A stretch of 64,000 nucleotides of DNA, taken from PALSA-693 sp963834725. Lineage in GTDB: Bacteria > Actinomycetota > Acidimicrobiia > Acidimicrobiales > Palsa-688. The stretch lies in NCBI GenBank assembly GCA_963834725.1, contig CAWICN010000001.1:4216001-4280000 (forward strand), in the 5' to 3' direction. The translations under genes and the position numbers were made by a program. Each line of letters opens with the position of its first letter. The stretch's first letter is position 1. Below, piece by piece: positions 34,274 through 43,175 of this stretch. Under the pieces are notes generated by a model. The model was not told where the DNA came from. It did not search any database and saw only the letters and a program-made list of their open reading frames with translations.

Positions 34274-35703
34274 GTGTCACCCGCCATGAGCCCCGTCCTA
34301 TTCCCTGACGGCTTCGTCTGGGGTGCCGTCACGGCGGCGTATCAGATCGAGGGGTCGGTTGGGGCGGGTGGTCGGGGCCTGTCCATCTGGGACACGTTCA
34401 GCCACGAGCCGGGACGCACGTGCAACGGCGACACCGGAGACGTGGCTTGCGACCATTACCGGCGAGTCGACGACGACCTCGACTTGATGCAACGGCTGGG
34501 CCTCCGCGCCTACCGGTTCTCGGTGGCGTGGCCGCGTATCCAGCCCGACGGTAAAGGGCCGGCTCTACAGGACGGGCTGGACTTTTACCGGCGGCTGGTC
34601 GATGGTCTGCGCGATCGGGGCATCACACCGGTGGCCACCCTGTACCACTGAGACCTCCCGCAGGCCCTGGAAGACGGCGGGGGCTGGACCGCCCGCGAGA
34701 CCTCGGAACGCTTGCCGAGTACGCGGCGATCGTCGCCGAGGCGATCGGCGACCAGGTCGGCATGTGGGTGACCCTCAACGAGCCGTGGTGCTCGGCCTGG
34801 GCCGGCTAGGGGCAGGGGCACCACGCGCCCGGGCGGCGGGATATCGCCGCCGCGGTGTCGGCTACCCACCACCTGCTGCTCGGCCACGCCGGGGCCACCG
34901 AGGCCCTCCGGTCCGCTGTCTCCGCCCCGGTCGGGATCACGCTCAATCTGTCGTTCTTCTACGGCGTCAGCGACCATCCTGACGACCAGGCGGCAACGGT
35001 CCGGGCCGAGGGCAACTTCAATCGCTTGTTCCTCGAGTCCGTGTTCCACAGCCGGTACCCGATCGACATGGCCGACCATTACGCAGGATTAGGACCGGAA
35101 GGTCAGCTGGTCGCCCCTGGAGATCTCGAATCGATTGCCCAACCCCTCGATTTCCTCGGCATCAACTATTACTCCCCCCAGCACATCGCCCATCCCTCGA
35201 AGGTGTCGGCGGCTCAGGCGGCGGGATATTCAGTGTCCCATCACCGGACCGACCCGGTCGCAGATGACCTGGGCTTCGCATCGGTCCGGCGGGCGAACGC
35301 AGACGAGACCAGCAGGGTGGGAAATTGAACCGGCCGCGCTCACGAACTTCTCGGCTGGGTGCGGGACAGCTACACCCGGGTCCCGATCTATATCACCGAA
35401 AACGGTGCCGCCTGTTGCGACTACGTAGGGCCGGACTGGGCGGTCCGTGATCCGGAGCGCATCACCTACCTCGACAGCCACATCCGGGCGGTTCACGACG
35501 CGATTGCTGCCGGCGTCGATGTGCGGAGCTACTTCGTGTGGAGCCTCATGGACAACTTCGAGTGGTCCTACGGTTACGCTCACCGATTCGGCTTGATCTG
35601 GGTCGACTACCCGACCGGAAGGCGGATTCCCAAAGCCAGCTTCCAGTGGTACCAGCGGGTGATCGAAGCGAATGGGATGACGTCGCTGGCGCCTGCCGTC
35701 TGA
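34274..35703 (+). pseudogene. GH1 beta-glucosidase, multiply disrupted
   Basis: A complete but broken GH1 gene. The GTG at 34274 follows AGGAGGT by 5 nt. The N-terminus FPDGFVWGAVTAAYQIEG is perfect. The acid/base motif LNEPW is near 34775 and the nucleophile motif YITENG near 35390, and the C-terminus is YFVWSLMDNFEWSYGYAHRF. Lesions are a TGA in place of Trp in TLYHW (34649), an indel near 34695, a TAG in WAGYGQG (34807) and two offsetting indels with a TGA between 35320 and 35355. It should have cleaved the imported beta-glucoside. Confidence 0.9.
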
Positions 35704-35725
35704 CTCGCAAACCCCGAGCACTCCA

Positions 35726-37360
35726 TCACTTGACCGCGACCTCAACCACCTTCACCACGACCAGGATGAAGGCGACGAGGAGGTAGCCGCGCAGGGCGAT
35801 AAGCCCGATGCGCCGTGTAGTGGAGATTGCCGGCGGGGCCAGCAGGCGTAACGCCGGCATGCGCCAGGTGTCGCGGGTCTCCCAGTCGACCGGGACCGTG
35901 AGCCTCCGCCGGGCGGTACGCCGGCCCCAGAGAAGGAACGCCCCGATCATCAGCCCGACGGCCGTTCCCGCACCGAGCAGTGCTTTGATCTGGCCGCTGT
36001 TGATCTTCGGGAACACGACGCTGGTTGTCAGCACGAACGAGAGCAGGACCAGCGCCCAGACGATAGCGCCGGCCACCACGTTCCGCTTCCGGCCGTTTAC
36101 CCACGGGCCGAGCACGGCCGTGTCGTTGCAGAGCAGCAGCAAGAAGACCACCGCGCTCGGCAGCAACACCCCGGCCAGGGTCTGCACACCCTCGGTCAGC
36201 AGGCCGAGGGGCACTCCGGGCAGGAGGACCAGGGCGGCGGCGAGGGCCATGAGCGCGCCGTAGCAGGCGTAGAAGCCCTTGGCTCTCGTCACCGAGCGGT
36301 GCAGCGAGTGGCTGACGCCGAGCACATCCGCGCCGGCGTAGGCGGTCGCCAGGCCGACCGCCGAGGCACCGATGATGCTGGCGTCGAGCAGCGCGATGGC
36401 GAACAGGTCGCCTGCGACGGGCGACACGTACTTGCCCAGTCCAGCGGCGACGCCGGCGGCGTCGGTGAAGTTGCCGAGCTCCGGGCGCCCGGCGAACACC
36501 GCCGCCGCGAACCCGAACATGGCGGCCGCCCCCACGACCACGATGCCGATTCCGATCCACAGGTCCACCCGTTCGTAGTTGATGAATCGCGGCGTGATCC
36601 GCTTGTCGATCACGTACGACTGCTGGAAGTACAGCTGCCACGGCGCGACGGTGGTGCCGACGATCCCGATGAGCAGCAGCATCACGGTCGATACCTGGGC
36701 ACCGTGGGGGAAGCCGGGCCGGACGAAGTCGTGGACCATCTGGCCGGCCGGCGGGTGGACCAGCAGGTAGATGGGGATGAGCACAAGGGATCCAGCCACG
36801 AGAGCCAGGCAGATGCGCTCGAAGCGCCGGAAGCTGCCCGTGCTGACCGCCCCGACGATGACCGCGCCGGCCAGGATGACGGAGGGGATCCTGGGCAGAC
36901 CCAGGTAGCCGACGGCCAGGGTGACGCCGATGAACTCGGTCACGATGGTCAGCGCATTGAGGATGAAGAGGTCGATGACGCTGAAGGCGCCCCAGAACCG
37001 CCCGAAGCGCTCCAGGATGAGCCGGGCGTGGCCGACTCCGGTCACGGCGCCCAGGCGGAGCACCATCTCCTGGCAGACGTAAAGGACCGGGACCAGCAGC
37101 AGGAGGCTCCATAGCAGGTGGGTGCCGTAGTTCTGGCCGGCCTGGGTGTAGGTGCCAAACGCGCCGGCGTCGTTGTCGCCGACCATGACGATCAGCCCGG
37201 GCCCGACGATGGCGAGGAGGGTCTTGGCCTTCGCTGATAGGCGGGGCCGGGCGGCGACGTCGCCGCGGGCGATGGTGCCGAGGGCACCCCGGATGTCGCC
37301 GGCGTGCTCGGGGTCGAGGACGGCGACCTCGTCGAAGCCAGTGCCGGTCGTCGCGCTCAC
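35726..37360 (-). CDS. Nramp-related divalent metal transporter
   Basis: About 544 residues with 11 or more helices of the Nramp/APC fold. The helix 1 metal site, DPGN in true Nramp proteins, reads GDNDAGAF. The helix 6 MPH segment is replaced by TTVAPWQLYFQQ. It therefore belongs to the divergent Nramp-related branch, some members of which carry Mg2+ or have unknown substrates, so Mn2+ uptake should not be assumed. The GTG at 37360 has GGAGAG 8 nt upstream; a GTG at 37369 is the alternative. It ends 23 bp from the convergent GH1 relic. Confidence 0.85.
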   Translation of the reverse strand: MSATTGTGFDEVAVLDPEHAGDIRGALGTIARGDVAARPRLSAKAKTLLAIVGPGLIVMVGDNDAGAFGTYTQAGQNYGTHLLWSLLLLVPVLYVCQEMVLRLGAVTGVGHARLILERFGRFWGAFSVIDLFILNALTIVTEFIGVTLAVGYLGLPRIPSVILAGAVIVGAVSTGSFRRFERICLALVAGSLVLIPIYLLVHPPAGQMVHDFVRPGFPHGAQVSTVMLLLIGIVGTTVAPWQLYFQQSYVIDKRITPRFINYERVDLWIGIGIVVVGAAAMFGFAAAVFAGRPELGNFTDAAGVAAGLGKYVSPVAGDLFAIALLDASIIGASAVGLATAYAGADVLGVSHSLHRSVTRAKGFYACYGALMALAAALVLLPGVPLGLLTEGVQTLAGVLLPSAVVFLLLLCNDTAVLGPWVNGRKRNVVAGAIVWALVLLSFVLTTSVVFPKINSGQIKALLGAGTAVGLMIGAFLLWGRRTARRRLTVPVDWETRDTWRMPALRLLAPPAISTTRRIGLIALRGYLLVAFILVVVKVVEVAVK

Positions 37361-37440
37361 CGCCGGCACTCTCCGGTCACGTGACGAGGCGTGCGGTCAG
37401 ACAGCCAGGTTGCCGGGTGTGCTTGCGGTACCCGTCGGCC

Positions 37441-37476
37441 CGAGCGAGACAATGAATCGGAGCGAGAGAATGAACC
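37441..37476 (+). repeat. 18-bp direct repeat
   Basis: Two adjacent copies of GAGCGAGACAATGAATCG (second copy with G and C changes) in the leader of the minus-strand Nramp-related gene. They may influence its expression; there is no recognisable riboswitch. Confidence 0.55.
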
Positions 37477-37630
37477 GGAGAGGGACGAGAACATGAGGTC
37501 TCCTTTCGAGGTGAGCGCACTCATTGCCGCGCCTCGGGTGTGCGGGGCGGCCCAGTCGTTGGAGGCGCAGCGAGGCGGCGGGGTACCTGACCTGACCGAT
37601 TCGCGACGGCACCACCGGTCGCAGGTCGGC

Positions 37631-37710
37631 GGGTATCGGCAGGAATCGGCAGGAATCGGCAGGGATCGGCAGGGATCGGCAGGGATCGGTCGGGATAGGC
37701 CGGGATAGGG
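37631..37710 (+). repeat. 10-bp tandem repeat array
   Basis: About eight units of ATCGGCAGGA / ATCGGCAGGG, degrading to ATAGGCCGGG at the right end. Intergenic, with no spacer-repeat structure. Probably a minisatellite prone to length change. Confidence 0.8.
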
Positions 37711-38337
37711 CGGGGGCGGGAACTGGCCCTCCGAGGCTGCGGCCGCCTTCGGCCGGCGCTCAGCGACGACTCAGCGTCTCAGCCCGGCCGAACAGCGAGA
37801 TCGAAACAGAGACGTCAGCTAAGCGCGAGCATCGGAGGGGGCCAGGTACTGGGAGGGTCGGTTCTCATCTGGCTCACCTCCTCGAGCTCGGGTGTAATCG
37901 ATCAGTAGGCAGTGTACCCGAGCGGCTCCTTGGCTCGTCAACACGCGATCCCAGGGCACAATAGTGGGGTGCGCGACCGTCCGCCTCGCCGGGATTCCGC
38001 CCGCCGATTGTGTGCAGTAGTAGGACATATAGGTCTGAGTACTGCACAAAACAGGGCCGTAGACCGGGTTGGTCCACGCGTGTGGGTGGCCCCTCCTCGC
38101 CCTTTGGTACATCGCCTCACCTTTGGAGCCTGGAGCACAGCACATGTCGCTGTATGTCCAAAGGTCGACGGTCTTCCGACATTCCCAGAAGTCAGGGCGC
38201 GGTAGGCATCCACGCCGGTCTGAGGCTCCCACGTCCCCAGTTCGCCGGCGTGGTGAACGTTGCCCGACCGGCTCCCTTGGCATCCGTACGACACCGCCAT
38301 AGGTCGTGCCACGATGTCAGGTGCGGTCCGGACCGGT
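37711..38337. other. Intergenic, no gene recognised
   Basis: More than 600 bp between the tandem repeat and the haemoglobin gene. The only structured element is the inverted repeat at 38011-38048. Frames on both strands lack coding character. Confidence 0.4.
38011..38048. repeat. Inverted repeat, 9-bp arms
   Basis: TGTGCAGTA and TACTGCACA, separated by 20 nt with an AT-rich middle (ACATATAGG). The outer TTGTGC/GCACAA edges resemble those of the 45-bp palindromes at 24.5 and 28.2 kb. Confidence 0.5.
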
Positions 38338-38787
38338 TCAGCTGACGAGTCCCTCCCAGGACCAGTGCGGTATGGACAAACCGGCCGGCACATCGTCTGC
38401 TGAGCGGTGATAGCGGGCCATCGGGTTCAGGGTCGCCCACACGAAGTAATCGTGCAGCACCTGTCGCAGGCGAGCGTCTCCGGCCAGGCCGGTATCGACG
38501 AGGGCCTGATCGAAGCAGGCGATCGCTCGACGATCCATGTCCTCGTGAGGCCCGTTGCCGCTGTGAATCCGCACCACCGAGGTCTCGTCACCAAATCGGA
38601 TAGAATAGGTCGTCGGGCCGCCGAGGGCCTCGGCCCAGTACGCGGCCAACCGCTCCGTGTGCTCGGGGTGATACCCGTGGCTGAACGCGTGGCTCACCAC
38701 CTCGTCCGCCAACACCCGGGCATGCCAAGCGTCTGCCAGCCTGATCAGGCCCTCATCTCCGCCAGCGGCCTCGTATACCGTCTGCAC
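38338..38787 (-). CDS. Group II truncated haemoglobin
   Basis: 149 residues of the trHbO-type two-over-two globin: VYEAAGGDEGLIRLADAWHA, helix E region HTERLAAYWAEALGGPTTYS, proximal His in VVRIHSGNGPHEDM, and helix H ending WATLNPMARYHRS. These bind O2 or NO and are linked to redox or nitrosative stress. Length is slightly over the family norm because of the C-terminal tail IPHWSWEG. The ATG is at 38787. Monocistronic. Confidence 0.9.
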   Translation of the reverse strand: MQTVYEAAGGDEGLIRLADAWHARVLADEVVSHAFSHGYHPEHTERLAAYWAEALGGPTTYSIRFGDETSVVRIHSGNGPHEDMDRRAIACFDQALVDTGLAGDARLRQVLHDYFVWATLNPMARYHRSADDVPAGLSIPHWSWEGLVS

Positions 38788-38874
38788 GGTCCCATGATGG
38801 CATCCCGCCAGACCTCGAGTCGGGGGATTCAGTGCGGCCAGGGCACCGAGGCGGGGCCCGCGCCGCCCGTCGAT

Positions 38875-40224
38875 TTATCCGGCGCGGCTGGTGAGCAGCT
38901 CACGAAATGCCACTCGCGGCCCGGTGCGAAGGACCGCCCGACGGTAGATGCGGGCCGCCAACATCGCCACTGCCACGGTCCCGGCGAGCGTGATCAACAC
39001 GGACGCCACGAACTGCCACCAGGTGGCCGCACCGAGCCCGACGAGGACCGGCATACAGAACGGGGCGGTCGGGGGCAGATAAGCGAGGATCTTGAAGAGC
39101 AGGTCCGGGTGCCCGGAACTGGCCACCGTGATAGAGAAGATATAGCCGATCAGGATCGGGATGCTCAGCGGGAGGGCGAGGGTCTGCACCTGGTCCTGGC
39201 GTTCGGCGGTTGACCCACCTGCAGCGTAGACCCAGCAATAGAAGGCGTACCCGAGCAGCAGCCACAGGAGCTGCGCGGCCAGCACGAACGGCGTCGTGCC
39301 GTGCAACACGTCGGAGCCCACCGCGGTGGAGAGGATCAGGGCGAACCCAACGATGAGCGTGGCCTGGGCCAGGGCCACCACCCCGATGCCCAGAACCTTT
39401 CCTCCGAGGAGCTGGATGGGGCGCAGCGTGGCCAGCAGGACCTCAACCACCCGACTGGACTTCTCCTGCATTACGCCGATCAGGATCCAGGTGTTGTACT
39501 GCGTGAGCATGAAGAAAAGGAGCACCAGCCCGATTACCGACACGGTCCGCTTGGTCTGTGTGGCGCCCGTTTCAAGCGTCTGAACGGGCACCGGCTTGGC
39601 CTGGCTGACCGCCGCGGCCTGAGCGGCAGAGAGTCCGGCGGCCTGGTAGGCTTTCAACACGCCGAGGTAACCAGCCACGGATTGGACGAGGCCAGGATCG
39701 GCCGACGAGTTTTGCGAAGAGGCCGGACGGTTGAGCAGAACTGATTCCGAGTTGATGATGGCCAGATCGGCCTTCCCTGACCGGAGGTAGGCCTCGGCGG
39801 CGGCGACCGACGGCACCTGCACAAACTGGATGGAATTCTTGTTGGCCGCTCCGGCTGTCTCCACGACCCGCCTGGCCTCGGGCGAAAGGCCTCCGACGAT
39901 CGCCACCGTCTGGGTGGACGGCCCTCCGCCGTGACGGAGGGTCGGGATGATGATCGCGGCACCAACGACGAGGAGGACGAGGACGGTGCCGACCCGGAAG
40001 ATGCGCCCCCGAACGCGCTCTTTGATCTCGCGGACGGCGACCAGGCCCGCGTCGCCCAGCGCATGCTGGATGGCTTGCCAGCTTCGGGCGGACGGCAAGC
40101 CCCGGCCCAGGGTCGAGTTCGGACTCTCAACTCCGCCCGCCCGTCGACGCTGCCGGGCCCTGTAGATCGCCACCCGTATGGCGATGGCAGCCCCCGCGAT
40201 GAGGATGATATAGACGAACCTCAT
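38875..40224 (-). CDS. ABC-2 type exporter permease (NatB-like)
   Basis: 449 residues. A first helix (IILIAGAAIAIRVAIYRARQ) precedes a cytoplasmic stretch and a NatB-type ABC-2 domain: VGTVLVLLVVGAAIIIPTLR, a large extracytoplasmic loop, then clustered helices (VIGLVLLFFMLTQYNTWILI, VLGIGVVALAQATLIVGFAL). EKSSRVVEVLLATLRPIQLL is the conserved cytoplasmic loop. It overlaps the ATPase gene by 4 bp and forms an export complex with it. The substrate is unknown; relatives export Na+ or drugs. Confidence 0.88.
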   Translation of the reverse strand: MRFVYIILIAGAAIAIRVAIYRARQRRRAGGVESPNSTLGRGLPSARSWQAIQHALGDAGLVAVREIKERVRGRIFRVGTVLVLLVVGAAIIIPTLRHGGGPSTQTVAIVGGLSPEARRVVETAGAANKNSIQFVQVPSVAAAEAYLRSGKADLAIINSESVLLNRPASSQNSSADPGLVQSVAGYLGVLKAYQAAGLSAAQAAAVSQAKPVPVQTLETGATQTKRTVSVIGLVLLFFMLTQYNTWILIGVMQEKSSRVVEVLLATLRPIQLLGGKVLGIGVVALAQATLIVGFALILSTAVGSDVLHGTTPFVLAAQLLWLLLGYAFYCWVYAAGGSTAERQDQVQTLALPLSIPILIGYIFSITVASSGHPDLLFKILAYLPPTAPFCMPVLVGLGAATWWQFVASVLITLAGTVAVAMLAARIYRRAVLRTGPRVAFRELLTSRAG

Positions 40225-41117
40225 CGGAGCGCTTCCCGGAACACCTCAGAGAGGCGGCGGCGCTCGAAGGAGAATTGGGTGACCCGGCCCGTGGCCATGG
40301 CCGCCCGGAGGACGTCGTCGCTGTCGACGGAATCGTCGAGGATCAATCGGATGGCTCCGCCGCTGACCTCCGATACCGTGACGCCAGGCAGACGGCTGGC
40401 CCATTCACCGCTTCGGTCACCTTCGATGCGGACCAGCACGCGTCGAGCTCCGCTGGTCGCCAATTCGTCCACCGTTCCCGACACCACCAACCGGCCATGG
40501 TCGATGATGGTCACCTGTTCGCAGAGCTCCTCCACCTGGTCCAGTTGGTGGCTGCTGAACAGGACACAGCATCCGGACCGGGCCTGTTCGACCAGGACCT
40601 GGCCGATGGCATCTATCCCGGTCGGGTCCAGTCCTGAGAGGGGCTCGTCCAGCACCAGCAGTTCGGGGTTGTGTACCAGGGCGGCCGCCAGCTGCACGCG
40701 CTGCTGATTGCCGTGCGAGAGCGTTTCCACCTTAGAGTGCCGGCGGTCGGCGATCTCGAGCCGCTCCAGCCAGGCGCCGGTGGCCGCCGCCGCTTCGGCC
40801 GGGCTGAGCCCATGCAATCGGCCCAGGTACTCGACCTGGTCGCCGACGAGCATTCCGGGATAAAGCCCCCGCTCCTCGGGCATGTAGCCAAAGCGGCGAC
40901 GCGCCGACTGACCGACGGGGGCGCCGTCCCAGTAGACCGTCCCCGCCTCGAGATCCACCAGACCGAAGATGGCCCGCATCGTCGTCGTCTTGCCGGCTCC
41001 ATTCGGCCCGAGGAAGCCGACCACCCGGCCGGCGGGCACCTCGAAGGAGAGGTCATCGAGCGCCACCACCCTCCCGTAGCTTCGGCGAAGACCGGCAAGT
41101 TCGAGGAGCGAGCCCAC
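40221..41117 (-). CDS. ABC transporter ATPase (NatA-like)
   Basis: 298 residues. Walker A is GPNGAGKTT, the Q-loop region is GYMPEERGLYP, the signature is LSHGNQQR, Walker B is LLVLDEPLSGLD and the switch His is in SSHQL. The signature varies from LSGGQ, with His in the third position. A C-terminal accessory domain (RVLVRIEGD onward) is typical of DUF4162-bearing NatA/YhaQ ATPases. It is the first gene of the pair with the ABC-2 permease. Confidence 0.93.
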   Translation of the reverse strand: MGSLLELAGLRRSYGRVVALDDLSFEVPAGRVVGFLGPNGAGKTTTMRAIFGLVDLEAGTVYWDGAPVGQSARRRFGYMPEERGLYPGMLVGDQVEYLGRLHGLSPAEAAAATGAWLERLEIADRRHSKVETLSHGNQQRVQLAAALVHNPELLVLDEPLSGLDPTGIDAIGQVLVEQARSGCCVLFSSHQLDQVEELCEQVTIIDHGRLVVSGTVDELATSGARRVLVRIEGDRSGEWASRLPGVTVSEVSGGAIRLILDDSVDSDDVLRAAMATGRVTQFSFERRRLSEVFREALR

Positions 41118-41188
41118 GGAGGCAGGTTAGCGTTAACAGTTTCGATTGCAGCCGCGTGTTCCCATCGTTCGGGGCCGGGCCGGGCCAC

Positions 41189-41310
41189 CGCGGTCGGGTG
41201 GTCGCGGTCGGGTGGTCGCGGTCGGGTGGTCGCGGCTGGCCGGTCGCGGTCGAGTCGACGCCGCGGCCGGCCGGTCGCGGTCGGGTCGACGCCGCGGTCG
41301 GCAGGAAGAG
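41189..41310 (+). repeat. GC-rich compound tandem repeat
   Basis: Three units of about 14 bp (GGTCGGGTGGTCGC) are followed by two longer units of about 34 bp containing GGTCGCGGTCG and GTCGACGCCGCGG. They lie upstream of the ABC ATPase start, so copy-number change could affect its promoter. There is no coding sense. Confidence 0.75.
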
Positions 41311-41405
41311 TCCTGCTCGGCGGCGGTGGCGGACCCCCTGAAATCGCCCGGTGAATATGACACAAAGGCGGCGAAACGCCGCCCCGGCCGCCGGTAACTG
41401 GCTGA

Positions 41406-41900
41406 CTAGGTGTCCGGGATCGAACGGTCGCTTCGCTCGCCGGGTGTGATTGACCGCTCCGGGGCTCGGAGCGGGCTCGGAGTGTCGCGGGTGACGGGTC
41501 GGGATTCGACGTCGGTCACCTGCGGGCGCGGGCGCAGCGGGCGCACGGTCGTGATCCGGCGCCCCAGCCAGTAGCCACCGACCCGGAGTACGACGTCGCG
41601 TACCGGGCCGATCAACAAAAGCAATCCGAGGGCGTCGCTGATGAAGCCGGGCACGCAGATCATCACGCCGCCGGCGAGCACGAGTACCCCGTCGAGGAGC
41701 TCGCGGGTGGGCAGCTCCCCGGTCGCCAGCCGGTCCTGTGTTCGCGCCAGGACCCCGAGCCCTACTCGCCGGATGGCAAACGGGCCCAATGCGCTCACCC
41801 CGATGAGCAGCAGCACCGCCCATGCGAATCCGATCTGGGCGCCCACAGCCACGAAGGCGCCTACCTCTGCGACCAGGAACAGCAGAGCAGCGAAGAACAC
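41406..41900 (-). CDS. fxsA: FxsA family membrane protein
   Basis: 164 residues. Helices FFAALLFLVAEVGAFVAVGA and FAWAVLLLIGVSALGPFAIR are followed by the FxsA core GELPTRELLDGVLVLAGGVM, PGFISDALGLLLLIGPVRDV and a charged cytoplasmic tail. FxsA in E. coli alters phage exclusion when overproduced; its normal role is poorly known. It is divergent from the hot-dog-like gene, with 58 bp between. Confidence 0.88.
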   Translation of the reverse strand: MFFAALLFLVAEVGAFVAVGAQIGFAWAVLLLIGVSALGPFAIRRVGLGVLARTQDRLATGELPTRELLDGVLVLAGGVMICVPGFISDALGLLLLIGPVRDVVLRVGGYWLGRRITTVRPLRPRPQVTDVESRPVTRDTPSPLRAPERSITPGERSDRSIPDT

Positions 41901-41958
41901 TCTCCGCAGGGTATCGTCGATCTCGACCTACCGGCCCCGACCGAGGGAGGGTGCGTTC

Positions 41959-42867
41959 ATGACCAGCCACTTCGATACCGACGATGATGCCGTGGTGGGC
42001 TCGCCACGGGTGGCGCTGAACCTGTCCACCAGCAGCATTCACGACGCAGATCGGGCCCGCCGACTGGGATTCCGCGGTTCGGCCGTGGCCGGCACGAGCC
42101 ATCTGGACTGTTTCGTCCCGCCCTTGCTGGAGGTATATGGCCAACGCTGGTTCGAGGCGGGGTGCTTGTCGTTGTACTTCGACAACGTGGTCGTATCGGG
42201 TGAATCGGTCCAGGCGGTGGTGCGCCGGCCGGCGGCGGGGGAGAACCAGGGCGAGGCCTGGGCCCGCTTCGTCGAGACTCCCGACATGAGTGTGGCGCAC
42301 GGGACCGCCGGGCTCGGGGGGCCGGGGACTTCGGAGTTGTCCACGCGGGACCTCCGGTTGGCCGATCCCGACAGCCTGCGACTGCTGAAAGGCGTGGTGC
42401 CGGGGACGCCACTTGGAGAGGCGGTGCGGACCGTCGCCCTCCAGGACCAGGCGCGCAATATCGAGACCGGCGTGATGAATGAGCCCTTACCGTGGTATAC
42501 GGGCGAATCTCCATGGGGTGGACCGATCGCCAGCCCCACCCAGACCGCCTCACTCATCATGGGGGCCCTCTACGGCCCGGACGGCGGCCATCTGTCGATG
42601 CTCTCGCCCGCCTTGGGGCAGATCACCTCGATGTTCGGTGCGGCCGAGGTCACCTACGTGCGGGGCCCGATCTTCACGGATCAGCCCTACCAGGTGAGCG
42701 GACAGGTGGTCGGTGTCGGCGACAGCCCGAAGACGGAATACGTCTGGTGGGACGGCAGCGCCCGAGACGAGGATGGACATGAAGTCGCCCGACTGCGCCA
42801 TCTGTTTCGCATTATCAAGGCGGCCTCCCCGTTGTACCCCGAGCAGTACGTGGGCGCGACTGACTGA
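41959..42867 (+). CDS. Hot-dog fold (MaoC-like) protein
   Basis: 302 residues that look like two hot-dog domains: RRLGFRGSAVAGTSHLDCFV in the first, and VTYVRGPIFTDQPYQVSGQV with GHEVARLRHLFRIIKA in the second. No clean (R)-hydratase motif (Asp-x4-His) is seen, so enzymatic activity is uncertain. The ATG at 41959 follows GGGAGGG. It has a separate promoter, with no metabolic neighbours. Confidence 0.7.
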   Translation: MTSHFDTDDDAVVGSPRVALNLSTSSIHDADRARRLGFRGSAVAGTSHLDCFVPPLLEVYGQRWFEAGCLSLYFDNVVVSGESVQAVVRRPAAGENQGEAWARFVETPDMSVAHGTAGLGGPGTSELSTRDLRLADPDSLRLLKGVVPGTPLGEAVRTVALQDQARNIETGVMNEPLPWYTGESPWGGPIASPTQTASLIMGALYGPDGGHLSMLSPALGQITSMFGAAEVTYVRGPIFTDQPYQVSGQVVGVGDSPKTEYVWWDGSARDEDGHEVARLRHLFRIIKAASPLYPEQYVGATD

Positions 42868-43175
42868 TGGTCGCGGCGCGCCTCCGCTCAGTCCTCCGAT
42901 ATCGCGGCGGCGGTATTGACGGGGTAGCCAAAACGCATACCCGAGCCGTGGGCGCTTCAGGTGCCGGGGCGCGGTTCGTTGCCGATGACGGGGACTTCAA
43001 TAAAGGCAGGTCGGGGCTGTTGCGGACATCAGTGTAGTTTGAATAGTTTTCAGCCCATGGTGCGTCTGGCTGGACGGTTGGGAAGTGAAACGGCGGCGCC
43101 AGCCGCCAGGGTGGCGGGGGGTTACAGCGCCATAGGCGGTGTCGTTTGGCTGGGTTAGCTGCGAAAGGACCTCCC
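42868..43175. other. Intergenic leader before a truncated small gene
   Basis: 308 bp with several GC-rich inverted segments (GGCGGCGCCAGCCGCC near 43095). It probably carries the promoter and leader of the small pilin-type gene. I looked for a c-di-GMP riboswitch and could not fit the consensus. Confidence 0.35.

Noticed and set aside
34649..34809. Reassignment of TGA to Trp
   Set aside because: A TGA occurs at a Trp position in GH1, but the same gene also has a TAG and several indels, and intact genes end in TGA normally. A decayed gene explains this better.
35742..37112. 456-codon frame overlapping the Nramp-related gene
   Set aside because: Arg/Gly/Pro-rich shadow in another frame of a recognisable transporter, with no start signal.
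37631..37710. CRISPR array
   Set aside because: The units are 10 bp and directly adjacent with no unique spacers, and there are no cas genes in the window.
37819..38283. Minus-strand frame of 154 codons in the gene-free region
   Set aside because: Mixed composition, no ribosome site, and it runs across the inverted repeat at 38011-38048. No family resemblance.
41189..41310. CRISPR array or coding collagen-like repeat
   Set aside because: Units are irregular and contiguous, and no frame has a start or sensible composition.
42868..43175. c-di-GMP riboswitch upstream of the pilin-type gene
   Set aside because: The location was attractive, but the conserved GEMM core and tetraloop receptor cannot be fitted.
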